From: Leptospira sp. WS58.C1
Lineage (GTDB): Bacteria; Spirochaetota; Leptospiria; Leptospirales; Leptospiraceae
Length of the DNA stretch: 64,000 bases
Direction: 5' to 3'
Assembly (NCBI RefSeq): GCF_040833995.1
Contig: NZ_CP162137.1
Location: forward strand, 1,701,001 to 1,765,000
A program made the position numbers and the translations under genes. Position 1 is the first letter of the stretch. Every line of letters starts with the position of its first letter. The notes below the pieces were generated by a model. That model did not search any database. It was not told the origin of the DNA and saw only the letters and a program-made list of their open reading frames with translations. Below are positions 49,378 through 57,883 of the stretch, piece by piece.

Positions 49378-50276
49378 ATTATTGGAATATAAAATCGAGA
49401 TCAAAGTTAAGGATTACCGGATCTCTAACATGGTTTACGATTTTATTATTTTCTTTTGCCTGTAAGGCAAACCCTTATGCGGAGCAAAGATATGTACCGG
49501 AAGCGTATAGTCCGGTCGAAGTTGTCGTTAGAAAAGAAGAAAAACCTCGTACAGCTCTTCCTGAAAAACCTGCAATTTATGCTCTAATAGAAACTACACA
49601 AGGAAGCATGCTTTTCGAACTCTACGATAAGGATGCTTCTAAAACTGTCCAAAACTTCATCGATCTTGCCCAAGGAGAGAAGGAATTTACACTACGAAAT
49701 GGACAACCTCAAAAAAGACCGTTCTATGATGGATTGGCCTTCCATCGAGTGATCGAAGGTTTTATGATCCAAGGCGGATGTCCTTATGGTGATGGTTCCG
49801 GAACTCCGGGGTACAGATTTGCAGATGAGATCAATGCAGCGAGTCTGGGCTTAGACCAGATGAAAATCGGACAATCCCAATATTATACAGGATATTTGTA
49901 CAGATATATCGGTGGAGAGCTTGGAATTCGTAGCCAAAGAGAAGCAGACGAGAGAAGAGAAGAGCTAGAAAGCAATTTGGAGAAGGCCAAAAATCTTTCC
50001 GTCATGGAGATACTCTACAGGTTAGGGTATCGTTATAATAATGTAGTTAAAAGTAAGAAGGCAATCAAAGGCGCATTGGCAATGGCAAATGCAGGACCGA
50101 ATACGAACGGTTCTCAATTTTTTATCAACCAAGTAGACACTCCTCATTTGGACGGATTGCATACGGTTTTTGGACAGATCGTTCAAGGCTCCGAAGTGGT
50201 AGATAAAATTATCGCTTCCGGAAACGGTAAAACTACCATCCGTAAAGTGTCCATCTACGATAAGAGGACAAAATAA
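49374..50276 (+). CDS. Cyclophilin-type peptidyl-prolyl isomerase lipoprotein
   Basis: Exported cyclophilin for folding in the periplasm or on the membrane surface. Signal and lipobox end at Cys30 (F-S-F-A-C). The cyclophilin domain starts near residue 65 with F-x-L-Y-D-K-D-A-S-K-T-V-Q-N-F and F-H-R-V-I-E-G-F-M-I-Q-G-G. It is interrupted by an insert of about 70 residues (165-230) and resumes with N-G-S-Q-F-F-I-N and L-D-G-L-H-T-V-F-G. Coupled to argH and the next gene (TAATG). Confidence 0.9.
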   Translation: MNYWNIKSRSKLRITGSLTWFTILLFSFACKANPYAEQRYVPEAYSPVEVVVRKEEKPRTALPEKPAIYALIETTQGSMLFELYDKDASKTVQNFIDLAQGEKEFTLRNGQPQKRPFYDGLAFHRVIEGFMIQGGCPYGDGSGTPGYRFADEINAASLGLDQMKIGQSQYYTGYLYRYIGGELGIRSQREADERREELESNLEKAKNLSVMEILYRLGYRYNNVVKSKKAIKGALAMANAGPNTNGSQFFINQVDTPHLDGLHTVFGQIVQGSEVVDKIIASGNGKTTIRKVSIYDKRTK

Positions 50277-50884
50277 TGAGTACTTCCCTGGACCAAAATC
50301 CACTTTTTCTTTCGGTGGCCCGAGAGATACAGGGTGCCGGGTCCACGGGAAAAATATTAGAAAAACTTTCCGGATTGCAGGTGGATGATTCTCGAGGCGG
50401 AGAAATGTTCCCCGAACTCCGGAATAAAAAGGACACTGCTTGGGATTTCCGCTCCGTAATTTCCCTAGTTCGTCTGATACAGCAGAACAGGCAATCTGTC
50501 AGCCATTCTTACGAAGAAGCAATGGCCCGTTATAGCAAAGTAAACAACTTAACCGCAAAACGAAAAGCAAACGAGGAAGAGGTTAGGCTCAAACAAACTC
50601 TTACCGACTATATCCTAAAAATCGAATCCAATTTTGAAAAGAACGATAGAGCGGATGAATCCATCGTAAAAGAGATGACCCGCTTTTTCGATAGTCTGGA
50701 ATCAGCGGAAAAACTCTCCGAATCCAATATTGCCAGTTTGAACTTATCCCCCAAATCCGTGGCCCAAATCGGACCAATTCTGGAAAGATATGAAGAATGC
50801 TACCAGGAATATAGTAAGCTCAAACCTGTGCTTGGGCGACTGATCCGGATCGCGGACTATATTATAGAAGATGCCGAAGGCTAA
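50276..50884 (+). CDS. Predicted helical protein of unknown function
   Basis: A 202-residue soluble protein, mostly charged helices with a coiled-coil tendency (A-K-R-K-A-N-E-E-E-V-R-L-K-Q near residue 95). No signal peptide or known motif. It begins within the stop of the cyclophilin gene, so it is the last gene of argH-ppi-this unit. The 141 bases that follow contain TCTAGGC/GCCTAGA arms (50977-51003) but no clear terminator. Confidence 0.65.
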   Translation: MSTSLDQNPLFLSVAREIQGAGSTGKILEKLSGLQVDDSRGGEMFPELRNKKDTAWDFRSVISLVRLIQQNRQSVSHSYEEAMARYSKVNNLTAKRKANEEEVRLKQTLTDYILKIESNFEKNDRADESIVKEMTRFFDSLESAEKLSESNIASLNLSPKSVAQIGPILERYEECYQEYSKLKPVLGRLIRIADYIIEDAEG

Positions 50885-51025
50885 AGCCTCTCGTTTACTA
50901 CATAATTTCTTCGTATTTTTTAGTAGGTTTTGTCTTTTTTTGCCGAAATCTAAAATGTAGAGCTGAAAGCTCCTTCTCTAGGCCCGAGATATCGACGCCT
51001 AGAATAGTGGGATTGAAATTTTAGA

Positions 51026-52009
51026 ATGAAACGAATTCTGATCATACCGATTCTTCTGAGTGCATTTGGCCTCGGATCCTATCCGAACAGAAATGCAAGG
51101 GGAGAAGTTTCCGAAAATTATATCCAAGCCCAAGGGATTGTGGATATCAAACTTCCTAAAATGCAATTCCGAGAAAAGGAACCGATCTCTGCCGTACTTT
51201 CCGTTCGAAATACCGGAAACGAGGTCCTCCGAATTTTCCCTTATGGAAAAGATCTTCGTTCCTTCCAAGTGATTGTCAGAGATGAAGACGGAAGAACCGT
51301 CACAAGAATGGAAGAAGAAAGAAAACAAGATCCAGTTTTAAGAAGAAGGAACAAAGTCGAAAATCTTGTCGGAGACGAGGTGAAAGAGATCATTCTTCAT
51401 AAGGACGAAACATTCTCCAAAGAGATCCGGATCGATCATTTATACGAGTTAGAGCCCGGAAAAAAATATTTCGTAACGGCTTACTTCTATCCTAATATCA
51501 CCGAATACGGGGACCATTTTGTACGATCGGAAAGCCATCCCTATTTCAGTGTAGAAGAACGTAAAAAAGATTGGGTTGTTCCGGGAGTTCCTTACCAAGA
51601 TCCAGCAACGGACGGACTAGAACCGGAAGAAGTGATCCATCTATTCTTAGGCGCTGAGAAGAAGAAAAACTGGAAACTCCATTTTAAATGGATCCATTTT
51701 CCGGAGTACATTCAAGCTTATGACAGATTTGCCAGGGATTGGCAACAATCGGAAGAAGCCGAAAAAGATTTCGTTCTGGAAGAATTTAGAAATTATCTAA
51801 CGGAAAACAGATCGGGTATGTTACAATACTATAAGATCCTGGGAACGGAAAAGGTGAATTCCAATCTTTCCAAAGTTAGAGTTGCCGTGGAAAGAAGAGT
51901 GAATAAGGTTCCTGTTCGATACGAATACGAATTTACTTTGAGAAGAATGCCGGAAGAAACCGGAATGTTTTGGAAAGTAGCTAATCTATTAGCAAAGGTA
52001 AGAAAATGA
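51026..52009 (+). CDS. Exported protein of unknown function upstream of fliM
   Basis: A 327-residue protein with a short N-terminal hydrophobic stretch (M-K-R-I-L-I-I-P-I-L-L-S-A-F-G) that is probably a signal peptide. Residues 35-150 look like an immunoglobulin-type beta sandwich (I-S-A-V-L-S-V-R-N-T-G-N-E-V-L-R-I-F-P), with a helical C-terminal half. Its stop overlaps the fliM start by 4 bases, so it shares a transcript with a motor gene; a link to the flagellum is only suggested by this. Confidence 0.68.
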   Translation: MKRILIIPILLSAFGLGSYPNRNARGEVSENYIQAQGIVDIKLPKMQFREKEPISAVLSVRNTGNEVLRIFPYGKDLRSFQVIVRDEDGRTVTRMEEERKQDPVLRRRNKVENLVGDEVKEIILHKDETFSKEIRIDHLYELEPGKKYFVTAYFYPNITEYGDHFVRSESHPYFSVEERKKDWVVPGVPYQDPATDGLEPEEVIHLFLGAEKKKNWKLHFKWIHFPEYIQAYDRFARDWQQSEEAEKDFVLEEFRNYLTENRSGMLQYYKILGTEKVNSNLSKVRVAVERRVNKVPVRYEYEFTLRRMPEETGMFWKVANLLAKVRK

Positions 52010-53031
52010 CCGAGATATTATCCCAAGACGAGATAGACGCATTATTAAACGCGATCTCCAGCGGAGAAGTGGCCGAAGATGAGTATTCATCCGTAGGGGA
52101 ACAAAAAAAGGTCAAAATTTACGACTTCAAACGTCCCGACAAATTTTCAAAAGACCAAATCCGCACTCTGCAGATGATGCACGAGACATTCGCTCGTTTG
52201 GCAACTACCGGACTTTCCGCTCAGTTACGAGCCTTAGTTCACGTTCACGTGGCTGCTGTGGATCAGTTGACTTACGAAGAATTCATTCGTTCTATTCCGA
52301 ATCCAACCACACTTGCTGTGATCAATATGGACCCGCTCAGAGGTTCCGCAATTTTAGAAATAGATCCTTCCATTTCATTTACGATCATCGACCGTCTTTT
52401 CGGCGGTAAGGGAGAGACTGCAAAGATCTCCCGAGAACTTTCCGAAATTGAGATGAGCGTAATGGAAGGGATTATCGTTCGTATTCTCGGGAACATGAGA
52501 GAGGCTTGGTCCACGGTAATCGATCTTCGACCTCGTTTGGGTAACATCGAAACAAACCCTCAGTTCGCACAGGTTGTACCTCCGAACGACATGGTGGTTT
52601 TGATCAATTTAGAGACCAAGATCGGAGAGGTAGAAGGTTTAACCAACCTTTGTATCCCGTACATCACGATCGAACCTATCATTAACAAACTTTCCGCTCA
52701 GTATTGGTATTCCTCCATCCGTAAAGGTGAATTGGACGAAAACCGAGCGATCATCCAAGAACGTTTGGATCAGGTCCAAATCCCTGTGATCGCAGAAGTT
52801 GGCTCGGTAGATATTTCGATTCTAGATTTTATGAACTTAACTGTGGGCGATGTGGTTAAATTGGAAAACACCACAACTAGATCCGATATGCTCGTAAAAG
52901 TAGGGGAACGTAAGAAGTTCAAATGTCTTCCCGGACGTGTGGGAAATCGACTCGCTATCCAAATCGGAGATAGGGTAGAAGATATTCCGGACGAATTACT
53001 CGGTTCTACCAGGTCGGAACAAGAATACTGA
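52006..53031 (+). CDS. fliM: Flagellar motor switch protein FliM
   Basis: C-ring protein receiving CheY-P. The N-terminal CheY-binding peptide E-I-L-S-Q-D-E-I-D-A-L-L-N-A is intact. The middle CheC-like domain (residues 45-235) includes M-M-H-E-T-F-A-R and F-G-G-K-G-E, and the C-terminal SpoA domain (255-330) mediates FliN contact. Length 341 residues. The strong terminator behind it ends the operon. Confidence 0.97.
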   Translation: MTEILSQDEIDALLNAISSGEVAEDEYSSVGEQKKVKIYDFKRPDKFSKDQIRTLQMMHETFARLATTGLSAQLRALVHVHVAAVDQLTYEEFIRSIPNPTTLAVINMDPLRGSAILEIDPSISFTIIDRLFGGKGETAKISRELSEIEMSVMEGIIVRILGNMREAWSTVIDLRPRLGNIETNPQFAQVVPPNDMVVLINLETKIGEVEGLTNLCIPYITIEPIINKLSAQYWYSSIRKGELDENRAIIQERLDQVQIPVIAEVGSVDISILDFMNLTVGDVVKLENTTTRSDMLVKVGERKKFKCLPGRVGNRLAIQIGDRVEDIPDELLGSTRSEQEY

Positions 53032-53090
53032 TCGAATATTTGTTAATCTGATTTTTTGATCAGGATTAAGGATTCTCACAAAATACAAAA

Positions 53091-53118
53091 AAAGCGGGAA
53101 TGATCCCGCTTTTGCTTT
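53091..53118 (+). terminator. Intrinsic terminator of fliM
   Basis: AAAGCGGGA-ATGA-TCCCGCTTT, 9-bp perfect stem, followed by TGCTTTTT. Confidence 0.93.
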
Positions 53119-53145
53119 TTATAGAATATAGAAATCGGAAAACGA

Positions 53146-53364
53146 TTACTTTCTCCAGTGAATACATTCACCGGGACATTCATCCATCTCTTTCTGAACA
53201 GTTTTCCAATCCTCTTCCGGGATCGGAGCTTGGTTTACATTCTCTCCTCCGATATGAGTTTCGGAAGTATCATTATCGTCCATCTGAAAGTACTTAGGTA
53301 GATTGTCTGCACACTGGTTGCAAGAAGTACAGTTGTCCTTATCTACATAGGCTATTTTGGTCAT
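53146..53364 (-). CDS. Ferredoxin, single 4Fe-4S type
   Basis: A 72-residue soluble electron carrier. Cysteines in C-T-S-C-N-Q-C near residue 12 and the later C-P-G-E-C near residue 63 supply the ligands for one cluster; the extra cysteine may form a disulphide as in other monocluster ferredoxins. AAAGGAG precedes the ATG at 8 bases. Partner enzyme unknown. Monocistronic. Confidence 0.87.
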   Translation of the reverse strand: MTKIAYVDKDNCTSCNQCADNLPKYFQMDDNDTSETHIGGENVNQAPIPEEDWKTVQKEMDECPGECIHWRK

Positions 53365-53618
53365 TCTGTCACTCCTTTGGAACTTTTAGTTCGGCTATTT
53401 GGCGGTCTAGGGCTACAATTTCTAGACTGGGGCTATGGCGCAATACCTTTTCAATCCGGATTCCCCCATTGATTACCAGTCTCAGCAGGATTTAAGGTAT
53501 TCTATAAATTAGACAAGTTCCTTCCCGAATAATTCAATCGATCGGTGTAAAAATGTGGACGGAAATTTCTTTCGTCGATATTCTTCCCAAACCTAATCCA
53601 AGGGAGAATCAGAACTAA

Positions 53619-54548
53619 ATGAAACGGATTGCCATAACCTTCTTTCTGGCCCTCAGCATTGTATTTGTAGATTGTAAGAAAGCCAAAGAAGATCTCCAAG
53701 GTGGAGTAATCACATTCACCAAGGGAACAGTAAAAATTTACGATAATGCCGGGAAAGAAAAACCCGTATCCATAGATACTTTCCTTTTGCCGGAAGACAA
53801 GATAGAGACAGGAAAGGATTCTTATGCGGACCTTCAATTGACGGAAGGTGTCCTAGTTAGGATCAAAGAAAACACAAGTCTTACTCTAAAGAAAATTTTT
53901 ATCGATTCCGCAAACGGAGAAACCTTCGCGGATATGGGACTGACTAAGGGGAAAATTTTCACCAAGGTTGCGGGAAAGCTTAGTAAAACTTCCAAGTTCA
54001 CAGTTTCCACCCCTACGGTTGTTGCTTCCGTTCGAGGAACCGAGTTCATCGTAGAAGAATCCGGCAAAGGTTCAAGTACCAGAGTCTCCGACGGTTCTGT
54101 AGAAGTTGCGGACGCGGATAATCCGGAAAACCAAGCAGTGGCGGATGCAGGAGAAAATGTTAGCTCTAACGGAGATACATTCAAAGAACAACCTTTAACA
54201 GAGGATGAAGCCCAAGAGTTAAAGGATGATTCCGCTACCATTCAGTCCATTACGGAAGAACAAAGAGCGCGTATCCAAGAGATCCTGAAAGATTTCCAGG
54301 AAAATAAGGCTCGTATCCTCCAAGGATTGGAAGAGCAAAAACAAAGAAATAGAGAACTCATCGAAGGCGCAAAAGAAGAAAATCGAAAACTTCTAGAAGA
54401 AGCTAAGAGCGCCGGCAAAGAAGAAAAAGAAGCCATCCAAAAAGCAGGCAAAGAAGAGAAAGAAAAAGTAAAATCTTCTATGGACGATGCCAAAAAGGAA
54501 TTGGAGAACCAGCGTAAGTCTTTAAAAGACCAGGCAGCTCCTAAATAA
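53619..54548 (+). CDS. FecR-domain lipoprotein with charged coiled-coil tail
   Basis: Exported 309-residue lipoprotein (V-F-V-D-C19). A FecR-type beta domain covers residues 35-150, with Y-A-D-L-Q-L-T-E-G-V-L-V-R-I-K-E-N-T-S-L and T-P-T-V-V-A-S-V-R-G-T-E-F. The C-terminal 120 residues are almost entirely Glu, Lys, Ala and Gln (E-E-Q-K-Q-R-N-R-E-L type), predicted as a long coiled coil. Such FecR lipoproteins are common in Leptospira and are not linked to iron sensing. A strong terminator follows. Confidence 0.85.
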   Translation: MKRIAITFFLALSIVFVDCKKAKEDLQGGVITFTKGTVKIYDNAGKEKPVSIDTFLLPEDKIETGKDSYADLQLTEGVLVRIKENTSLTLKKIFIDSANGETFADMGLTKGKIFTKVAGKLSKTSKFTVSTPTVVASVRGTEFIVEESGKGSSTRVSDGSVEVADADNPENQAVADAGENVSSNGDTFKEQPLTEDEAQELKDDSATIQSITEEQRARIQEILKDFQENKARILQGLEEQKQRNRELIEGAKEENRKLLEEAKSAGKEEKEAIQKAGKEEKEKVKSSMDDAKKELENQRKSLKDQAAPK

Positions 54549-54576
54549 TTTGGATTTCCATTCTAAAACACAAAGG

Positions 54577-54605
54577 GCCGTTTTCGAAAGAAAGCGGCTT
54601 TTTTT
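54577..54605 (+). terminator. Intrinsic terminator of the FecR lipoprotein gene
   Basis: GCCGTTTTC-GAAA-GAAAGCGGC, 9-bp stem with one G-T pair, followed by seven T. Its T-run overlaps the stop region of the convergent gene. Confidence 0.9.
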
Positions 54606-54870
54606 ATTCTTCTTCTTTGGAACGAAGTTTGTACCAGAGTATGGTAGTGGTGAAAAGTAAGGTGAATGAGTTTGCCAGAATGATCGGAAAATCATTTTTT
54701 AAGACACCGTAACAAAGCCAGAAAAACACTCCCACAGAAAGGACCAGATACATATTCCTGGAAATATCCCTAGTCCTTTTTTCCAAGATCACTTTGATTA
54801 ACTGCGGAAGAAATGCCAGAGTAGTCAGAGTACAAGCAATAAATCCAAGTAAAGAGATCGGATCCATCAT
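54604..54870 (-). CDS. SemiSWEET-type sugar transporter
   Basis: A three-helix half transporter of 88 residues that works as a dimer; Leptospira SemiSWEETs are structural models for the family. The PQ-loop signature F-L-P-Q-L-I-K-V lies in helix 1 near residue 20; helix 2 (residues 38-58) and helix 3 (64-82) follow, and S-R-N-M-Y-L lies before helix 2. The substrate is probably a small sugar but cannot be read. Two adjacent ATGs (54870, 54867) overlap the queF stop. Confidence 0.92.
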   Translation of the reverse strand: MMDPISLLGFIACTLTTLAFLPQLIKVILEKRTRDISRNMYLVLSVGVFFWLCYGVLKNDFPIILANSFTLLFTTTILWYKLRSKEEE

Positions 54871-55280
54871 TTGCTTATGTACTCTCTCGTGACGATTGTC
54901 TTGATCCCACCTCTCAGGTTATAGTCTCCTTTAACCTTGATATATTTAGGATCCACGGATTGGACCAGATCTTCTAAGATCCGATTTACCACATTCTCAT
55001 GGAAAATTCCCAGGTTCCTATAGGCGAGAATATACTCTTTCAAGGATTTCAGCTCTATACATTTTGCCTTTGGTATATAGCTGATCTCGATCACTCCGAA
55101 ATCCGGCAATCCGGTTTTAGGACAAACCGCGGTGAATTCTGGAATGGTAAAATCGATTGTGTAATCCTTACCTTCGTAAACATTGGCGAAAGATTCTATC
55201 TCGGGAAGTTTCAGACTGGGGATATGGTCCTGTCTTCCCGCATAAGCGGAAATTCCGATCGACTCTTGTTGATGGCTCAT
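54867..55280 (-). CDS. queF: NADPH-dependent 7-cyano-7-deazaguanine reductase
   Basis: Reduces preQ0 to preQ1 in queuosine synthesis. The 137 residues fit the short unimodular QueF. C-P-K-T-G-L-P-D holds the active-site cysteine near residue 54, and the E-L-K-S-L-K-E-Y family motif lies near residue 76, with the usual F-H-E near residue 93 (I-F-H-E-N-V). Coupled to the SemiSWEET gene through an ATGATG overlap. No preQ1-riboswitch is evident upstream. Confidence 0.93.
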   Translation of the reverse strand: MSHQQESIGISAYAGRQDHIPSLKLPEIESFANVYEGKDYTIDFTIPEFTAVCPKTGLPDFGVIEISYIPKAKCIELKSLKEYILAYRNLGIFHENVVNRILEDLVQSVDPKYIKVKGDYNLRGGIKTIVTREYISK

Positions 55281-55370
55281 GATTCCCTCTTTAAAACCAG
55301 AGTTTTCCGGACTTTGTCTCTGGGAATCTTTTTACATCTCACATAAAGGAAACGTTAAGGATACCTTGGA

Positions 55371-57182
55371 ATGAAGCACCAAAATGTAATTGGGATCGTG
55401 GATTTTGGAGGGCAGTACGCCCATTTGATCGCGTCCAGAATTCGTCGTTTGGGGGCTTATTCCGAAATTTTAGGCAACGACGAACCTTTAGAAACATATT
55501 CCAAACTTTCAGGCATCATTCTTTCCGGAGGACCGGAAAGTGTATACGAACCGGATTCTCCCTCTCTGCCTGTCGAAGTCCTAAAACTTGGAATTCCAGT
55601 TTTAGGGATTTGTTACGGCCACCAACTCATGATGAAACTTCTGGGTGGAGAAGTGAAAAAAGCGGGGACCGCAGAATACGGAAGAGCCGCTTTAGATTTT
55701 ATTGATACTTCCAAAACGAAATTACTCCAAGGTTTTGCAGGAGGAGAAGTAGTGTGGATGAGCCATGGGGACGAGGTGACTCGTTTGCCATCCGGTTTTA
55801 CTCGCACCGCATCCAGCCAAGACTGCGAATACGCAGTGGTAGAAAATCCCACCCAAAAATGGTTCGGAATCCAACTCCACCCGGAAGTGACCCATACCGA
55901 AAAAGGTTCCGTTCTTTTAGAAAACTTTGTAAAAATTTCGGGAGCGGAAGGTACCTGGGATCTTAAACAATTTTTAGATCTAAAAGAGAAGGAACTACAT
56001 TCCATCGTTCCTTCCGATAAAAAGATCTTCTTACTCGTCTCCGGAGGTGTGGATTCCACTGTTTCGTACCTTCTTCTTTCCAGAGCTTTAGGAAAAGACA
56101 GAGTCAAGGGAGTTCTGATCGATACGGGATTTATGAGAAAAAACGAGGTCTCCGATCTACAGGCAAAACTTGCTCCGCAAGGAATCCAATTGCATGTGCA
56201 CGATTCTTCCGAACTTTTTTATTCCGCTCTAAAAGGAAAAAAAGATCCGGAAGAAAAACGTAAGATTGTAGGAAATCTATTCTTACAAGCGCAAGCAGAC
56301 TGTGCGAAAAGTTTAGGACTGAACGCTGAAGAATGGTTACTCGGACAAGGAACCATCTATCCGGATACGATAGAAAGCGGCGGAACAAAACATTCTCATA
56401 CGATCAAGACCCATCATAACAGGGTAGAAGCCATCCAGAAATTAATGGAAGAAGGTAAGGTCGTAGAACCGATCAAGGACTTATACAAAGACGAGGTCCG
56501 AGAACTTGGAAATTACCTAGGACTTCCGAAAGAATGGACCGGAAGACATCCTTTCCCAGGCCCGGGACTTGTAGTCCGAATGATCGCCCAAGAAAAACCG
56601 ATCGAGACTTCTGTTCAAAAACAATTGGATGAGCTAGTCGGAAAGGAATCTTCTTTGAGCGCAAAACTTCTTCCTGTAGCCTCCGTGGGAGTGAAGGGCG
56701 ACCAAAGATCCTACGCACATTGTGCTGCCATTTCAGGCGACAAGACCTGGGACGAGTTGGATAAAATTTCCACAGCGATCACTAACCAAATTTCTTCGGT
56801 AAATCGAGTCGTTCTATTTTTAGGAAAGTCTGAGGACTTCTCCAAAGCGAATTTCCAATTCCAGGCAATCGACTTGGACCAGAAAGATTCTGATATCTTG
56901 AGAGAAGCGGACGCAGCAGTAGAGAAGATACTACAAAAGAGAAAGATCTACGATCAGATCTGGCAAATGCCAGTGGTACTTCTTCCTTTGGGCTCCGAAA
57001 CAGGAAAAAGAAGTATCGTTCTTAGGCCGGTCGATTCTCAGGAAGCAATGACTGCGAGTTTCTTCCGACTGGAAAAAGATGTTTTGGATGAACTTGTTTC
57101 CGAAGTCCTGAAAATTCCGGGGATCGAATATTTGTTTTTCGATCTGACAAACAAACCTCCCGGCACCATAGAGTGGGAATAG
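55371..57182 (+). CDS. guaA: GMP synthase (glutamine-hydrolysing), long form
   Basis: Converts XMP to GMP. The N-terminal glutaminase has G-I-C81-Y-G-H-Q and the catalytic His/Glu in Q-L-H-P-E-V near residue 170; the ATP-pyrophosphatase loop is S-G-G-V-D-S near residue 224. At 603 residues it exceeds the usual bacterial 510-525. The extra length falls in the C-terminal dimerisation part, where Q-R-S-Y-A-H-C-A-A-I-S, N-R-V-V-L-F-L-G and the ending D-L-T-N-K-P-P-G-T-I-E-W-E resemble the eukaryotic enzyme. Confidence 0.96.
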   Translation: MKHQNVIGIVDFGGQYAHLIASRIRRLGAYSEILGNDEPLETYSKLSGIILSGGPESVYEPDSPSLPVEVLKLGIPVLGICYGHQLMMKLLGGEVKKAGTAEYGRAALDFIDTSKTKLLQGFAGGEVVWMSHGDEVTRLPSGFTRTASSQDCEYAVVENPTQKWFGIQLHPEVTHTEKGSVLLENFVKISGAEGTWDLKQFLDLKEKELHSIVPSDKKIFLLVSGGVDSTVSYLLLSRALGKDRVKGVLIDTGFMRKNEVSDLQAKLAPQGIQLHVHDSSELFYSALKGKKDPEEKRKIVGNLFLQAQADCAKSLGLNAEEWLLGQGTIYPDTIESGGTKHSHTIKTHHNRVEAIQKLMEEGKVVEPIKDLYKDEVRELGNYLGLPKEWTGRHPFPGPGLVVRMIAQEKPIETSVQKQLDELVGKESSLSAKLLPVASVGVKGDQRSYAHCAAISGDKTWDELDKISTAITNQISSVNRVVLFLGKSEDFSKANFQFQAIDLDQKDSDILREADAAVEKILQKRKIYDQIWQMPVVLLPLGSETGKRSIVLRPVDSQEAMTASFFRLEKDVLDELVSEVLKIPGIEYLFFDLTNKPPGTIEWE

Positions 57183-57187
57183 TTCGG

Positions 57188-57646
57188 CTAAGAGATCTCG
57201 CTTTTAAAGTTCGGATCGAATTTTGGGATATGGAATTCTTTTCCTTTCCAGATCAGATCCCAATTTTCAGAATTTTCTCTCCATTTTAATTCCGGATCTA
57301 ATAGGATTTCCGTTGAGATCCTTCCCCAGATCTCTTTTTGAAACGGGTGGAGTAGATTTCCAAAATCATCGAACTTTAAATTTTCCGGCTGGAATAAGAT
57401 CCCTTTTTCCCCTCCATAATAGAGTTTATCTCCAACTCTATGTTTAAACAGAATCGGGTAATGTTCCGTTTGCACGAAATTCATTTCTTTCCCGCAAGGA
57501 GAGATATAAGGATATTCCGGGTATTTGCCTGTGCGATTTTTTTCTAGATGAGTGAAGAAGAAGTCTAAAAACTTTTTATCCGTCAATTCGGAATCCTCGT
57601 GGAAAAGTCTAGCGTTCGAGTCGATTCGATAGAAATAGATCCTCAA
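57188..57646 (-). CDS. DUF4505 family protein
   Basis: A 152-residue soluble protein of the DUF4505 family, also found in animal mitochondria; function unknown. It starts M-R-I-Y-F-Y-R-I-D-S-N-A-R-L-F and has R-T-G-K-Y-P-E-Y-P-Y-I-S-P-C-G-K-E near residue 38 and an L-Y-Y-G-G segment near residue 75, all typical. Convergent with guaA, 5 bases between stops. Confidence 0.85.
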   Translation of the reverse strand: MRIYFYRIDSNARLFHEDSELTDKKFLDFFFTHLEKNRTGKYPEYPYISPCGKEMNFVQTEHYPILFKHRVGDKLYYGGEKGILFQPENLKFDDFGNLLHPFQKEIWGRISTEILLDPELKWRENSENWDLIWKGKEFHIPKFDPNFKSEIS

Positions 57647-57667
57647 AGTCTTTCCTCCACTTTTCTA

Positions 57668-57697
57668 TTGACACCTAGCGGATACACAAAATCATAC
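57668..57697 (+). promoter_or_regulatory. Promoter of the tRNA-Cys/tRNA-Leu pair
   Basis: TTGACA (57668-57673), 18-base spacer, TCATAC (57692-57697). Transcription would start about 3 bases before tRNA-Cys. Confidence 0.6.
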
Positions 57698-57704
57698 CTC
57701 ATAT

Positions 57705-57776
<72 letters not shown>

Positions 57777-57793
57777 GGCAGAGTCTCTCAAAC

Positions 57794-57880
<87 letters not shown>

Positions 57881-57883
57881 AAC

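Noticed and set aside
53365..53618. Gap before the FecR lipoprotein searched for a small gene or riboswitch
   Set aside because: No frame with a ribosome site and no convincing fold; only the two promoters are expected.
54867..55370. preQ1 riboswitch before queF
   Set aside because: The 90-base upstream gap shared with guaA shows no pseudoknot-like C-rich/A-rich pattern.
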